The notes under the pieces are model-generated. The model saw nothing but the letters and a program-made list of their open reading frames with translations. It did not search any database and was not told the origin of the DNA. Source: Synchiropus splendidus (taxonomy: Eukaryota > Chordata > Actinopteri > Syngnathiformes > Callionymidae). Taken from it: a stretch of 64,000 nt of DNA. How positions within the stretch are numbered: the stretch's first letter is position 1; each line of letters begins with the position of its first letter. Below, piece after piece: positions 49,449 to 63,180 of this stretch. The stretch covers positions 64,020,937 to 64,084,936 of the forward strand of contig NC_071334.1 of assembly GCF_027744825.2 (NCBI RefSeq). Direction: 5' to 3'. A program made the translations under genes and the position numbers.

Positions 49449-52400
49449 CTATTCACAAGCCTAAATGTTGTTTACTTTGAGGATTTTCAGATCTTCCACA
49501 AATTTGTCTCGTGTTTTTCGAGTCCAACTGGCACCGGATGAATCCATTTCTACATCAATACTGAGGCAAAGGACATGCGCACTGACGGTAAAGCCTGCAT
49601 ATCTAACTCACCCAAAACACTGGGAAGAGATGAGCTCATTTCCTCATTAAAGAAAACAAAACGCTTATATTTCAGCTGGGGAGGTTACACAAGTCCCGCC
49701 AATTAGGGGAGTTCAACCCTTCCCTGTCAAAAGATGTTGATAAGAAGCGCAACCCAAAAATGAGCGGAAAGCTCTTCGCAGTTGTGCGGGAGACAAAGTG
49801 AGGGCTTTGTCCGACTCCCACGAGGCTTCAAAGTCAAGGCACTTTAACTTGTGACACTGAGATGAGTCCCGCAGTTATTTCAGTATTTTACATCTCAATA
49901 ATCACACATTCAGATCGGTGATTCTTACGACTGTTATGTGTGATAAGCTGTCCAAGGTGACCTTGACAAAATGATGCTTTCATTCCTTAAGTTGACAGAC
50001 ATGGTGCAAAAATCATGATTCCTACCTACGATTGTAACCAACAGAGAGGTGCGTATATTTCATAATCATGCAAACAGCAAGTGAGTATGAATGTTCTCAT
50101 GCGTCTACTTTTTCTGTGGGTGTCATTGGACCTGCTGAGGTGCTTATTTACCATTTCTCTTTGCCCTCTGAGGGTTTGTTTGCCTCCTGACAGCCACCCA
50201 CCAGTGCGTACGTCGATTGGTGTTTACGTCTGAATGTCTCAAAGATGGAATATGCCGGGCATATTTTACAACACGGTAACACTGAAGCTCCCAATTCAGC
50301 ATGTTTGACATAATTCAAGAGAAAATTACACTTTAGCTTGCTCTCTATTTAGTCTGCTGGAGTTCCTGTCTTCAAATCTAAGAAGATCAAATAAAGTCGT
50401 CACTTTTCTTCAGGCTGTGTCCAAAACAGCATTTTTATTGGTCTCCAAAACAGAAATAATAGAAACTCTGTGTGGCAGAACTTATGAAACCATCTAGCCG
50501 CTAGCTAGCCAACCGCAAAGTGTTCTTAAGTTAGTCATTGAAGTGAATTTTCCAATCTTCGGGGGAGACAGAAGTAACATGATCGAACAGTAGAGCACCA
50601 TGTGGTGTTCAACAAGTCAAAATAATCAGAATGCTCCACATTCAGAGGTGTGACTCGAGTAAAATATGAAATAAAAAACAGATTCTGTTAGAAGCGGAAG
50701 CGCCTTGAACAGTACATCTCAAATGTAACTCAAAACAAAAAGTCATCCCCTCTTGATGACTTCATTGATCTAAAGACGCTATAAGAACACAATTATATTC
50801 AATATTTGTTTGAAATCACTAGTGCTTTCTGCTCACCCTGTTTTAGGTGAACAAAAGTCTTGAACATCTTGAAGTTGAGTCGTGAAGTTGAGACTTCTGA
50901 CACCAAAGCACAGGTAGATGATGACAAAAAGTGGAGACATAAAAGTTTAGGTTCTGTATTTTTTAAATATTTTTGATCACAATAATAAAAATCTTGCATA
51001 TAAATTTCACCAGGAACCTAAAGCACAAGATAATTGATAAAATAGACACTGAGGTGGGAGATACAGTGATCAGATTCCTTTCTTTTCAACCCATGACACA
51101 AAAACAGAATTGAATAGTGAACAGTTGCATTCCGTTTTCTTTGAGTTGCTCTCTTGAAGGAAGCACATTCTACAGAACAGTGTTTTTCAAAACAAAAACA
51201 TAGGATGAGTAAAGTGGTTATTCTGAAGTATTGTGGTGGCATCAAAGTACAAATAATTGCCATGACATATAGTACATTGACGGTTCTAAGCTGTACACCA
51301 TTTTGTTGGCACAAAACAGTGTACTCAAGTACAGATACTCACAATCTATGTTTAAGTGCAGTAACAACAATGATATCAACATTTGTTTGTGGAGGAACTT
51401 GAAATGTTTGAATTAAAAAAAAAAAAAAGATTTTTCCCAAAACAAATCATGGAAAGTGAAATAAATCTTTCTTGTCTGTGTCATCAGAAACAACAGAAAC
51501 TAAGTGATATGATCAGGTCACAGTTGCAGCACGATCATTTATTATGTTTCATGCTGTTATAGTGTAATTTCACATTTGCACTGGATTTGAGAGTTGGGAA
51601 AATTTTGATTTCTTGCCACAACTTTCTCGGAATGTCAAGTCACCACACCGCCACCACCAGGGATATTGGAGACAACACATTCTTATTCCCAAAAATAGTG
51701 ACTGACGTCATGTGACTTTTGCGTCCTAGGTTGACGAATACATTAACCTTCAGCGTTACATGTTGACGCATTAGGCTTTTCATTGAAGCGTTTGCCTTCT
51801 CTGGAATATTCTGGCGCCGTGGATAGCTCAGCACGTAAAAGACAGACACAGCTAGCTGCAGGAATTAGCCATGGGATGGCGCTGCTTTTGCTCTGAATAC
51901 TACGATATGCCACTTTCCATTACTGCCCTGTCAGTGAGGGGGAAAGCCATAAGGTGCCATATATACCCGGTGACATCTTATGTGACAAGAGAGCTTCCGC
52001 TGGTCTCCCCTGCTTGGAATGTCACTCAGGAAAGGACAATTTTTACACCATTGAAACACCAATGCGTAGACATACAGTGCAGAAGCCACAAAAAGATAGT
52101 TGCCATTGGGAGGAGAATGAGCAGAAAGTGTGACAAACTCCAGCAAAATAAACGACAGGTAGCACACCGAAATGAAAACAAGTAGCTGAACTGTTGAACT
52201 CCCCTTACCTGAATCCAAACATAGACTCGTGTCAGGCTTTCAGGCAAGGGCATGTGATCAGAGGAGAACAACAAATTCCCATCAATGTGTCGACAGATCA
52301 CACTTCACCCGCAGGCCACAGACGAGCTGCAGGGATGAAGAGACACACCGGGGAAATCCCTGTAGGCCCCAACATGACCAGCTGAAAAATCTTCAGCCGT

Positions 52401-55400
52401 TTACTGAGCAGCATTGAAATGAAGCGACTTAAACTGGTGAGGAGTGTTGAGCCTGAGGGAAGAGCTGCAGAGAAGACGAGGCTGTGGATGGAATAGATCA
52501 TTGGCACTACGGGAAGAGGAGAGGTGTCAAGAACTGCTTTGCTGGAGTCTTGTCTCCACCTCCCAGTATCTAAGTGACAAAGTGCCTTTTGCAATAAGTA
52601 TGTTAGCGAGGGCTCACCCCGATCTGATTACTCCATTGTGTCAAAACGCATGCCGCTAGATGAAGGGCATGATGATCAGCCATTGTCTCGTAAAATTGGC
52701 TCTAATGCCGAGATGCGCTGCATTTTTTTCCGGAAACTCAGGGCATACATGCAGAAGTAAGTGTATATTTTTTTGCATGATTAAGTCATTTGTACCACAC
52801 AAAGACTGCTGATTAAACGTCTACATCCCAGAACACAGCCACAGCGGATCACATTTCTGAACACTGATCTGAACAGCAAGAGTGTCACACACAGAGCAGC
52901 GTCTTCAGAACAAATCTAAAAAACTATTTCCTAATGTTAATGAATATATCCGTATAAAAAACTGCAACTATGAAGGAAGGATCATATAGAATGTAGTCAA
53001 ACCTCTGCGTGAGGTTTGAATTCAAACTAGTAGTTGTCTCTCGGAGATGATCTTTAAGAAACGATAGAACATGAAATGAATGTGATATTGTACCTATTGC
53101 TACAACAAAACACAGAAACAACACAGTGAACACACTGTAGAAAACCCGTGTATACAGCAACGACTAGAACAGCCAAACTGCAGGCCCAGTGGTGAAGTGA
53201 TTTAAATGTTTAGCTTTAAAGCAGAAAGAGCTTTCTTCCAACAATGCTGAGATACTTGACTTTATACTGCAGCTGGTTCTCACCGCAGGTCACGTTCAAG
53301 AAAAGTCAGTAGTTTGAGACTGTCAGCCCTTAAATGAACCTTGAACATTGACTTTGACTGAATTGTTGGCACGTTTTCCTCCAGTCAATTCGATTTTACA
53401 TGTGTGTATATAAATACCACTAAAAACCTGACATTAACGGAAACATCTCTCCTGTCATTTTCCGCCCAGTTGCCGGTCACAGTAGCCCGGGTTATTCTGG
53501 TTGCATGATCCAAAGACTAACTCGTGGTTGGGCCTGGATAATGATACGGGTCAAAATGGTGCGGATGAGGGACCAGGGTGCAGTCTTTAATCAGCTGAGG
53601 CTTGCATGGGTGAGGGGGCCTTGGTGACAGAGTGAGGCGGCGTACTCACGAGTTGTGTCATATTGCTGCATAAGGAAGCAGAGATCAGAGCTTTTTATTC
53701 AAATTATTTCACGATTATAATGATGGGATTTCCCTCAGAGTAATACTTGTTTGTGTGAGACAGCTCAGAGCTCAGATTTGCATTCAAACAGTGAAATTAA
53801 TTTTCACAGTTTTTATATGGCAGGCCTTTTGATGGGTGGTTTACAATGCGGAAAAGTGCTTGTGGTACAGCACATCTCTGAAGTCTCTTTGAGAGGGCTT
53901 TTCTTCAGCAGACATGTTTCACACTGACAATGCAGTTAACAGCTCTGGTTTCTCCTTGTTTATGAGCCACTTATTTATGGAGGCTAGAAAATGCTATACT
54001 CGATTTGTGGCACTGAAGCTTTGGAGTGAGAATACTTATGTAAATTTTATTTTCAAAAGGAAAACGTCTCTGTCGTTGGCGCACCATGTTCATGTCATTC
54101 AAACGTTCTGTCTTTTGTTGCTTTGCATCCGGTGTTGGTTCTTCCATCCATCTGCTTTGCTGGGATGCCAATGTAACTCCCCCTGTTAGATGCGGTTTGT
54201 CGTGTCTGCCAAGTGCACCCCTTTGGGGCTGCTCCTTGTTTGCCGCTCCTGCTTGGTCATGCTTCTTTCCTAAACATACATGTCCACAGGTCTTGTCTCC
54301 GTCCCTCTTACATATTCTGACTTCTATTTTTTTGTCCTTAGATCTGCCTTCCCTTCTTTCCTCTCTCCAGGCTGCACCCTTGGGTTTTACTCTGGTTTTT
54401 AAAAGCAGCTTTCAAATGGGCCATGCTGCTGGCAGCTTTACAGACCTGCCAGCTTGTCCATCTCTTCAGTGGTGGAGCGTCTGTCAGGGTTTAGGAGGAG
54501 ATTGCCTGTCGTTGAACAACAACTCAATCCTAGCAGGCAACAAAATTTGATTTTGCTCCCCCAAACGTGTTTATGGATGAAGGTTCAGAATGACTACTCA
54601 CTGAAAATAGAATACTATTTTGGACAGTTCATGGATGAATAAGTCTCGTTCCATTAGGGCCGTGGGTGCAGAAGCCATCTGGGGCTTTGCCTGTGGGCAC
54701 CCCAGCACAGATCGCCAAAATGTGAGTTTCACATGTCTCCAAGCGAGTGGCTGTCATCTATCACCGTGACAGTCTGCTGCGTGTTTACTTAATGATGTGG
54801 GGGTTTATTTATGAAGTGATGGCCGAGGTTTGGGAGGCAGAGAAAAAGTGAGGCAGTAAGGGGAGGCGGGGGGGTCGAGGCAGCCCGAGGATGTGACATT
54901 AAAACATCATCAAGGTGATGGATGTCCATGCACACATTAGCGAGAAATGCAAAAAAAAAAGCCATGCAATGGATGACGAGTCATACCCAAAGTGTGTTTG
55001 TGTGTTCTATAATGATGCCCGTGAGTGTGTGTGTGTGTGTGTATATCTGATTCTCATGACATCTGTGTTCATTACAGTCTCTCATGTGATGCAGTAGTTG
55101 TTTCAACATCCTCAGTGAAACGCGCAGAAGATAACAGGGATGACTCACATGAGCATCTTGGTGTATAAGTCTATGTGTGTTAGATTGTCCTGACATTAGT
55201 GATCTCAGACGCACAAGTCCACTAATATCCACTAGGGGGCAAATACCTTTCAAATCATGTGGTCAGAGAAGCAAATCTGTGCTGAGCATCCTTGAATCAC
55301 ATATGTAAAAGTAGCTAAATAAATACCACAAAAAAGGAAAGACTGCATATATAAAGCAACATAGTTAGCAAATGTGACTCAGATGCTAGTTAGTTGCACA

Positions 55401-57291
55401 GTGGAAGGGTCTGTGTCGAGTCAACCTACCTCAATTCAACCCAATGCCCTACTAGAAATAAGGTCCACCTGTGACGATTTTTGTAAGAGCACAAAACACT
55501 TCTTTTTTATGAATGAATCTTAGAACAACTCTGTTCGTACGGTTACCATTTTCTGTCCTTATTTCCTCCCCACCGAATTATCAAGGTATAAATTACATTA
55601 CAATTACATGAACAATGCTGAATGCAATTTCTTTTTGAGAATTTCAGCTGACCTGATCTAGATTTACTTTTTATGTCACACTGGATTTTAAATCATTATT
55701 ATTTATTTATTTTTTATGATTATTATTTTTAAACAATTTCAGTTTTTTGCTGAGGTGTGTTTATGTTTGCTGAATGATTTGACAAATTCGCTGAAATAAT
55801 TGAACAAAGTCAGTGGATATATATTTAGAAAAAAACCCCCAAAACTTTAAAACATTGTGTCAAAACACTACTTTCACAACTTTCACAGACATATTTTGTT
55901 AATATAGACTTGTAAAGAACTTTATTCCCACTATTGCACCGACTAAAACAGGATATATTCACATGGATTATGAAAAAGAGTGCATCTAAATATATAGGTA
56001 TTTAACTATATTTGAGTCAGAACACGCCTGAGAAAACACAACACGAGAGAGAACCAACTGGGTGTAAGGGGGAAAAAAGAGAGCATAATGATGCTTAGCA
56101 TACTCTGTGCCTTAATTGGCCATGAAGACATCACATGGAACTTTTCATGAGCAGAGAGAGAGGAGATTGTCATCATTACAAGTGTGACCTATCTTCAGAC
56201 GGAGAACATGAAGGGTCCAGTCAAATTAAGGGAAGAAGATGGACAGGGACACAGGAGTGGAGAGAAATTAGGAAGGGAAATGACATGGGGTTTAATTTGC
56301 ACAAGATTAGACTCATAGGAAACAGCGCCTTCATACAGACCTCACCAGCTGATCCTTACCAGCTGCACTCAATATTATGTGTGCAAGCATCATTTAAAGG
56401 ACATGCGTCATGCATGTACTGTGGATTAAACATAATAATCTACGGTGCAGCTCGACAAGAAGAGGCCGCTGCTTTCATCTCTCCTTTTTGTTTAGGTTAG
56501 CCGCGGTGCAGCTTGGAGAAAACGGAGGCGCTCACCTTCTATTTCAGACGCCTCTCACAGGGAGAGAGAATGAAGCTTAAGGCCTTGTATGTCAAGTGGC
56601 AGGCAAACCTTTGAAACCATCCAAGGCTACAGAAATAGCAGAGCATAAAAGAGCAGCGTGGTGTGGTGGCAGCAAAAAGACTGATCGCACAAGGTCGGAA
56701 TGAGTGAGTGCTCAAGTGGTCTACCTTGACACCACTGGAGTGGATTCTCATGGAAAGAGAGAGATAGAGACCAGCGAACGCAGCAGTGCGAGTGAAAGTA
56801 ACGTGGCTATTTGTTTAACTCTCTGCGTGCACTTTAATTACTCAACACTTGAGAAGAAAAACTCACGTTTTTACTGAAAGCGTTTACTTATTTTTTCACG
56901 ACGGAAAAAATACCAAGTAAAAATTTCATGGCACAACCTCTATATGAAAGATTATTCACACCTATGTAGCAACTTCACACATGAATATAAAAGAACTGAG
57001 ACACTTCGTATTAAGTGTTTGAAAATGTCGTGAGTGCTAACAGTACAGTGACAAGGGAGTTGACAAATAGTCAACTCAGACATCCAAATAACCTGTACCA
57101 GCAATATCTGGCTCAATCTGAAAAAATCAAAAAATATAGCTCAACTACATGTCTTTTTATTTTTCCATCTGAGATTCTTGAACTGTTTCAGTGTTTCATT
57201 CTCACACTCTGTGTGTGGAAGTGAGTGGGGTGTTTCATTATCAGCTGCGTCGGGGGGACAAACCCCTGCTGAGAATGTAGTCTGGAAGCAG

Positions 57292-57307
57292 TTTTTTTTT
57301 TTTTTTT
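57292..57307. repeat. Poly-T run of 16
   Basis: Uninterrupted thymine run in the pard3b intron. On the minus strand, the transcribed sense of pard3b, it is an A-run. No retroposon body was recognised next to it. Confidence 0.85.
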
Positions 57308-58125
57308 ACTATCAAAAGGTTAGGGGTCATGCTTGTCACTTACTGTGCTCTAATTGCATCAGAGTTTCAATGAGGACTTGAGTTCTGGGCAGCAAAGTGA
57401 CAAAGGCATGAGGTATGTGCATAAAAAGCTTCAGTCGGAGTCTCCAATGAAAGCTCAGTTGTTCCCATATACCTCCAGGGTACGCCAGTAAAGTAAAGCT
57501 ATTGCACAATGTACAAGTTTCGTGTGAGATCAGGCTGTGATTTCCACATCTGGACGCTCACTTTATAAACAAAATCTCAATCTGAAATGCCTGATAAGCA
57601 GCTATTGATTTCCACAGCGGCGTATGTCAAGTGTAGGAAAGCAAATGAAATGATTCCTCCAGCTGGATCGATACACATCTAACTTTCTAACAGTGCAGCT
57701 TGCTCCAGTCAAGGATTTAAAACCATTGTTGACACTGCTACAGTGGTCAAATAGAATTCGATTTAGTCGCTCTGCACGGTTCACAGTAAACGAAACATTA
57801 TTCCAAAAGGTTCAATTTGCTGAGGAGTCTCCTACACACACAGACGGGCCCTGGGCCATTGTTATTGTGGCATTAAGATTGTAAATACTGCTTCGATTAG
57901 TGCTGCAGAAACTTTCCTTTTCTAAGTTGGAAGCAATCCATTGCAATAATGGAAAAAAAATAACTGTACAACATGCAAGTAATACAGAGTTTCTTCATAC
58001 ACCCAAGATCACACCATGAACTCGGAGGAAAAAGGGCCTTTGAATATGTTGTGAATGTTGGCAAGAGCAGAGCACAAAAGACATTTTTTTTTATTCTTGT
58101 CCCACCAGCCCACAAAGAAACTCAC

Positions 58126-58237
58126 CCTGTTAGGATCATAGTCCAGAACCCTGCGACGTGCTGCATCCAGGTCCTCATAGCCAGGAACAGCCCGAGCCTG
58201 CGGGTAGTTCTGCCGTAACCCCGGGAGACGCGGATCA
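58126..58237 (-). CDS. pard3b: pard3b third-from-last coding exon
   Basis: A 112-base exon on the minus strand between the acceptor CCGTCTCTCTGCAG and the donor AACAGG|GTGAGT. One base completes a codon from an exon outside the window or unrecognised here; 37 codons follow and the exon ends in phase 0. The peptide begins DPRLPGLRQNYPQARAVPGY and continues EDLDAARRRVLDYDPNR. It aligns with the PAR3-family segment in which a DRIQ-type start is followed by LRxxYxQAR (PARD3B) or LRQEFQQAK (PARD3), then acidic residues and an Arg cluster. This is the conserved basic, helical segment in the C-terminal third of PAR3 proteins. Phase agreement with the next two exons makes the assignment strong. Confidence 0.88.
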
Positions 58238-60519
58238 CTGCAGAGAGACGGTATAGAGATAAGAACACGGTGCTCTGGGATTGACTTTATCAGCGAAGAG
58301 ATTCACAGGCCTTGAGGTTCTTCACACAGCAGGGGTGTCTAGTCTTGTGTGATTAATTACCATGTCAATAATGAATTGTTTTTTTTACACAGCAAAGTCA
58401 TTAGCACGTAAGGACAGCTGGTTAAATAGCTGATTTCAGATGAAGACAAAAACAAGATGAAGGTTCTTTAACACTACACTACACAGTTGATGCTGCCATA
58501 TCACCTGAACATGTAAAGTACAGAGTGCATTTTGTACTTTCTCTGAGCCCAAGAAACCTTTCACCAGTCGTGTAATTTTCAGCAGCTGTCAATGCCGAAC
58601 AGACAAAAGGAACAGAAATCAACCTCCTTCCACTGCCAAACCTGAACATGGCGAGAAAATAGATCTCATACATTTCCTGGATGTGCTTGGCTCACACAAA
58701 AACATGTGTTTTCGAAGTGGTCAGGGCCACAGGCACAACTTGACCTTATTCCACATTGATTAAGAGCAAACTGTGCCACCAAAACAGCACACCGAAGGGT
58801 TTCTGCAGCCTTGAAGTGACATTTTAAAAGCTTCCAAGCGCTCCAGTGTTTAAAAACACATCAATTCCTTAACTACTTTTTCCCTCATTAGCCAGCAAGA
58901 GTGAGGAATCACAATACACTCTGACACCAGCTCGAAGATTTGGTACACCCATCTGGTCAAGTGTCAGCATAGATGTTTGAAAATATTCTTCACAAAAGGA
59001 CAGGGAAAAATAAAACAACTGACCGCTGGGACCCTTTTGAAACAGGACATATTCCCTGATCTACAATTGTAAGCATAGTTCCGACTACGACTATTGTCAT
59101 AGGCGACTACTCATTGAATATGTTAATGACTAGTCAACTCGCTGGTATTTCATGAGCATGTGTTGCCAAACACATCAGCACATCGGACTGAAGTGTCGTA
59201 AACAGTGAAAAGTAAATTCTTGTGTTCTGTTATGATGTTATGACACTTGACATTTTAGCAGCTCAAAATGAATGGCATATTTAGAAAACGTTGCCTCTCA
59301 ATCTTTGATGTACTTTTGCAAAGGTCCAGGAGCCAGTCCTCTTATTTCATTTGGTTAACCCCCGTTCATTTTATAATCCAGAAACTAGACTCCCGTAATT
59401 AAAGATGGGAAGTCTGTGTCCAAGGTGTCTTCAACAACAGTGGTCTGACCTGCACCAGGTACTGACCACAACAGTGGTTCAACAGAGCACGCAGAACATG
59501 GCTTAACATGGCCAGTTGGCCGCTTCTTAAATCCTTAAATGATGTATATAGGTTTAATGGAAGGCACAGACGTGTGGAATCAAGTTGTCAAAAACTCTGA
59601 GAGTGGTTGTGTATTACTTTATTACTCTCTCCTTTTTTTTAATAGAATCAAATCAAATTGAATCATTCTATAGAGGCTGAGTCATTCACACTCAGCAGGT
59701 GCCAGCGTGTGTCATGGTTCAACTTCCATCCTGCCTTTCGAGCAACTTGTCAACCGCGTGAACCGCTGCCACGGCAATGAAGGTTTAAGAAAAATTGCAT
59801 GACACAAATTGACCTTTGCTTTCCATATGTTGGTACAAAAAACATTTTTAAATCATGACACACCCTATGCTCTTCAGCACTAGCTCCTGTGATACTGCAC
59901 CACAAGTCAGTTGTCTGTGTTGCATGTTGACTCATTTGGCGTTAAAAATAGTTGAAGTATATTTTGCCTTCTGCGGCATATCATGAGGCAGTGGATGGCC
60001 ACACATGCACCGACATGTGCCCCAGAGCTTGATCACCCACAGTAGGTGCAGAGCGCTTAGGCTGGTTGCTGCTGAAGTCCTCCTGTGAAATGGTGACATC
60101 TATGTTTCAGCACCATAATTGGTGACAAAAGGTTCCATATAAACCAGTTGACATCTAACACAAGGTAGTAAAGACAGATCACAATTGCCACCCCCTCTAT
60201 GTTGTGTGAGGTGGACTTGATGCCAATGAAACACCTAAGCATTAACATTGAACATGAAGACTGACTTCAGCGTCAACACTAGACATAAACGTCCACTGGA
60301 CATAAGTGGAACCAGGGGCCCCAAGTCACGCATCAGATTCCTTCAATCATGACTTTTGCTGCCTCTATTGAGTCTGGTACACAGCACGGTTGTCTTAACC
60401 TCTTTTATTCTTAATTGAACCCCTATTACTAGCTTTTTGTGACTCTGATCTTCCCACCAACATCATCGCCAGCACAGCCTCAGAGGAAGGCTGCTCACTG
60501 CCATCCACGCCAGCATTCA

Positions 60520-60700
60520 ACCTCCACTGCCATTAGCCAATCCCGGGGGTTGTCATTAGCGCTGCCATTTTGATGGAATATGGGTGTCACTCTACAAATG
60601 AACAAACACCGTAATTATCTCATTATGCCCTCGCCGACAAATATTGCTCTTGTAATGGCAGCAGACGGACGGCAGATTGAGAAAATAAGGATTCGAAAGA
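60520..60700. promoter_or_regulatory. Candidate conserved non-coding block in a pard3b intron
   Basis: Non-repetitive block with GCCATTAGCCAATCCC, GTCATTAGCGCTGCC and CGTAATTATCTCATTATG strings: TAAT-core and CCAAT-like motifs at close spacing. No exon signals of the correct phase accompany it. It may be an intronic enhancer. The call rests on motif density only. Confidence 0.2.
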
Positions 60701-63014
60701 TCCTGTTTATCTCAAACAAAGCTCGACTTCATAGTTCATTGTCTGAGGGCTGTGTTTGTTTTTGCATCATACACCATAAATTAACATTACAGCACATGAA
60801 AGAAGAAGAAAGGGGGAACAGACGTCCAGAGGATAATTCTAAAGTAGGACAGCTGAGTCAATATTAAGACTAGACTCTTTCAATGACATTGACTTTGAAC
60901 ATTAGCAACCAAATATAGCATTGACCCTTTTAACTCAAGCAGAAACATTCACCAAACAGGGTTTTAAGCAAATGGAATGACGGTAGAAGAAGATGCCAGA
61001 GCATGTTGGAGACTTCTTTACATACATTGATATGCACAAATCTTATAAGGGGCATCCGCCTGAGTGCCTCAAATGTAAATAGGTTAGGACTAATCAATAA
61101 GTCAATAAGTCTGATGTCGCGCTATTAGCTCCGGCGCAGAGATGGATTCCACTTGAGTGTTTTACCTTCAAGAGACTCATTTCATCCATACTTCAGCATG
61201 TGTGAATATTCAGGCTGATCTGACATGAAAAGAGCAGCAGGAGGATGGAGATGGGAGAAGCAGGAAATGAGAGACGCATCAGAAGACAGAATGAGAGCAA
61301 GACAGAGTCGACACAGAAATACTGAGATGGAAACTTGGGGGGAGAAGAGAGAGAAATCAAGAGCAGGGGAACTAGAATGAGAACAAAACTGTCTGTATAT
61401 GAAAGAGAGCAGGGGCGTGTGTGTGTAAGCAACTTTCCTGCGGCGTGCACCACTGTGAGGGCAGACTAATTAGGAAGTGTGTGTGCTGCCGCCGGCTGGT
61501 GTGGCGACTCCCTCTCGCTGCGGACAGCTGATTTAAGCTCAACACGTTGGGGCATAGAAAACTCCAGCAGGCCATTTTTCTTTACGGCCTGGCAGTGGAG
61601 GTAACCAAGCAGAAAAATACCTGGTCAGTATTTGGTGTCAGACTGGGAGGAGTCAGGACATCAACTCTGCTGGGCTCCAGAGAGGCAATAACTGAGCTGT
61701 GTCACAGCTTCAGCCGCAACATCAAAAGCAAAGCTTGTTCTTCCTCGCAATTCCCGTCCATCACTTGGACGGAAGATTTATGGAGCACAGTTGTGATTAA
61801 GTCAACTTCTAAAAAACGCAACCTTTAACAATCACAATCATTCTACCATGTAAGACAACGACGAGAAACACTGTTCACTCCAGGTTGAGGAGGAAGTCAA
61901 GAACAACCTGGTAGCATTTTAATTGCTACAGATAAAGCAGGGATAAGACAGTGGAAGACAATGAGCTCAAAACGTCTTCATACATTGTCAGCTCTGATGA
62001 TGCGTTGCCTTCAAGAGAACGTCACGTTTCAGGCAGCTGCAAGATGGCAACTAAAACCAGGTGGAAGACAAAGAGGATTCTAATTTCTCACTTGATCTCG
62101 ACCTCTTTCCGCCATCATTGACAGGAGAACAGATCAGGTCTTCACTGTTGTCTAAACATATACGGTACAACAAACACCAATGCTTTACACCTAGACATTG
62201 TTTCCCCCGAACACAACTATGATAACTAAATAAGACATAATCAGATTGTTTCACAAGTGACGTAACAAATGGAAGGTGAATAGGTTGGAATAGGTAACTC
62301 ATGGTTGAGGTATTTAAAACTTGTGAAACCTTCTTAGTCTTCAATTTTTCACACCTAGCAAAGCTAATTTGAATGATGCTATTTCATGCTACCATTGCAA
62401 AACACTGACCAAATTGTCATAGCAATCGATAAAAGCAAGCGATATACTAGTTATTGGATTTCTATTTTTATTAAGACTGGAAGAAGCAGTGTGATGGTGG
62501 CCACACTCAAACTGTCTCGTACTACCAGAGGGGGGGAAGTAAGTAAAAATTGGAGCCTGATTCAACATCTTGTCCCATAAAACTCCACAGCCATTCCACA
62601 AGAAGAACAGGGGCCTTCATCTTCAGAGATGAAGCCAACACTAAAGACAATTATCGTTGAAAATGGAGAGCAACAGTGCTGTAGTATGTTGCTGTTTAGC
62701 AGTTCTCATTGGACTGGTTGGTCGTAAGATTTTGATTTGGGAAAGGCTTGGATTAGACATAGAAAACATACTAAATGTGGAATTGATAAAACTGCATTTA
62801 CAATTCTTGTAGCGCACCAATGTGGAAGCAGCGTGGTTCTCCACTGAAGGTCCAGTCATCTCGCCGCACAAAGGGCCCTTTGGAGAGCAGCTTGCAGTCA
62901 GGATTTCGTGGTTTCCGAACTTCACAGAGCATCTTTTCTCTCTGCGGAACTTGTCCAGTCTTTACATCTCGGCGTCGCTCTTTCATCTCCGGCTGATTCC
63001 AGCTCCCGCAATAA

Positions 63015-63180
63015 AAAGGCCTCAGGCTAATAAAATTTGACAAGCATAGCTAACCTTTTTCCCCCCTACAGGTCAGCCTATGAGCATGAATCTAATCAAA
63101 CGTGACGCCAATCACGGCGCGCACCTGCCATTGAAGCTCTAATGAAAATGTACCGCAGTAAATTAGCGAGACAGCAGCAA
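63015..63180. promoter_or_regulatory. Candidate conserved non-coding block in a pard3b intron
   Basis: Contains GAATCTAATCAAACGTGACG, CCAATCACGGCGCGCACCTG and AGCTCTAATGAAAATG followed by AAATTAGCG in 165 bases. The string combines TAATCA, CCAAT and E-box-like cores without repeats or frames. It could be regulatory sequence. Function is not shown by sequence alone. Confidence 0.2.

Larger units (their letters stand above)
44600..58125 (-). other. pard3b: pard3b intron (13.5 kb)
   Basis: Runs from the donor AACAGG|GTGAGT at 58125 to the acceptor GTCACAG at 44600 on the minus strand. It contains a probable Tigger-type MITE fragment (46530-46797), GT runs (47844-47865, 55025-55042), an inverted GT/CA pair (49304-49447), an A-run near 51415-51428 and a T-run (57292-57307). 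AT-rich stretches such as 55680-55900 hold nothing recognisable. No exon with matching phase was found inside it. Confidence 0.75.

Noticed and set aside
51815..51870. tRNA-like A-box string GTGGATAGCTCAGCACG
   Set aside because: No B box (GGTTCGA-type) at the right distance and no cloverleaf could be drawn. It may be retroposon debris but is not supportable as a tRNA or a named SINE.
59080..59150. CGACTA-rich stretch as a hAT transposon
   Set aside because: It resembles fish hAT-type debris, but no termini or 8-bp target duplication could be identified, so it is mentioned only within the intron entry.
62810..62995. Minus-strand frame containing MKERRRDVKTG and MLCEVRKPRNPDC, faintly like the VKKPRN segment of PAR3 proteins, as an upstream pard3b exon
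   Set aside because: The similarity is a few residues only. The preceding AG lacks a pyrimidine tract, no donor of the needed phase 2 follows, and the frame simply runs to a stop.
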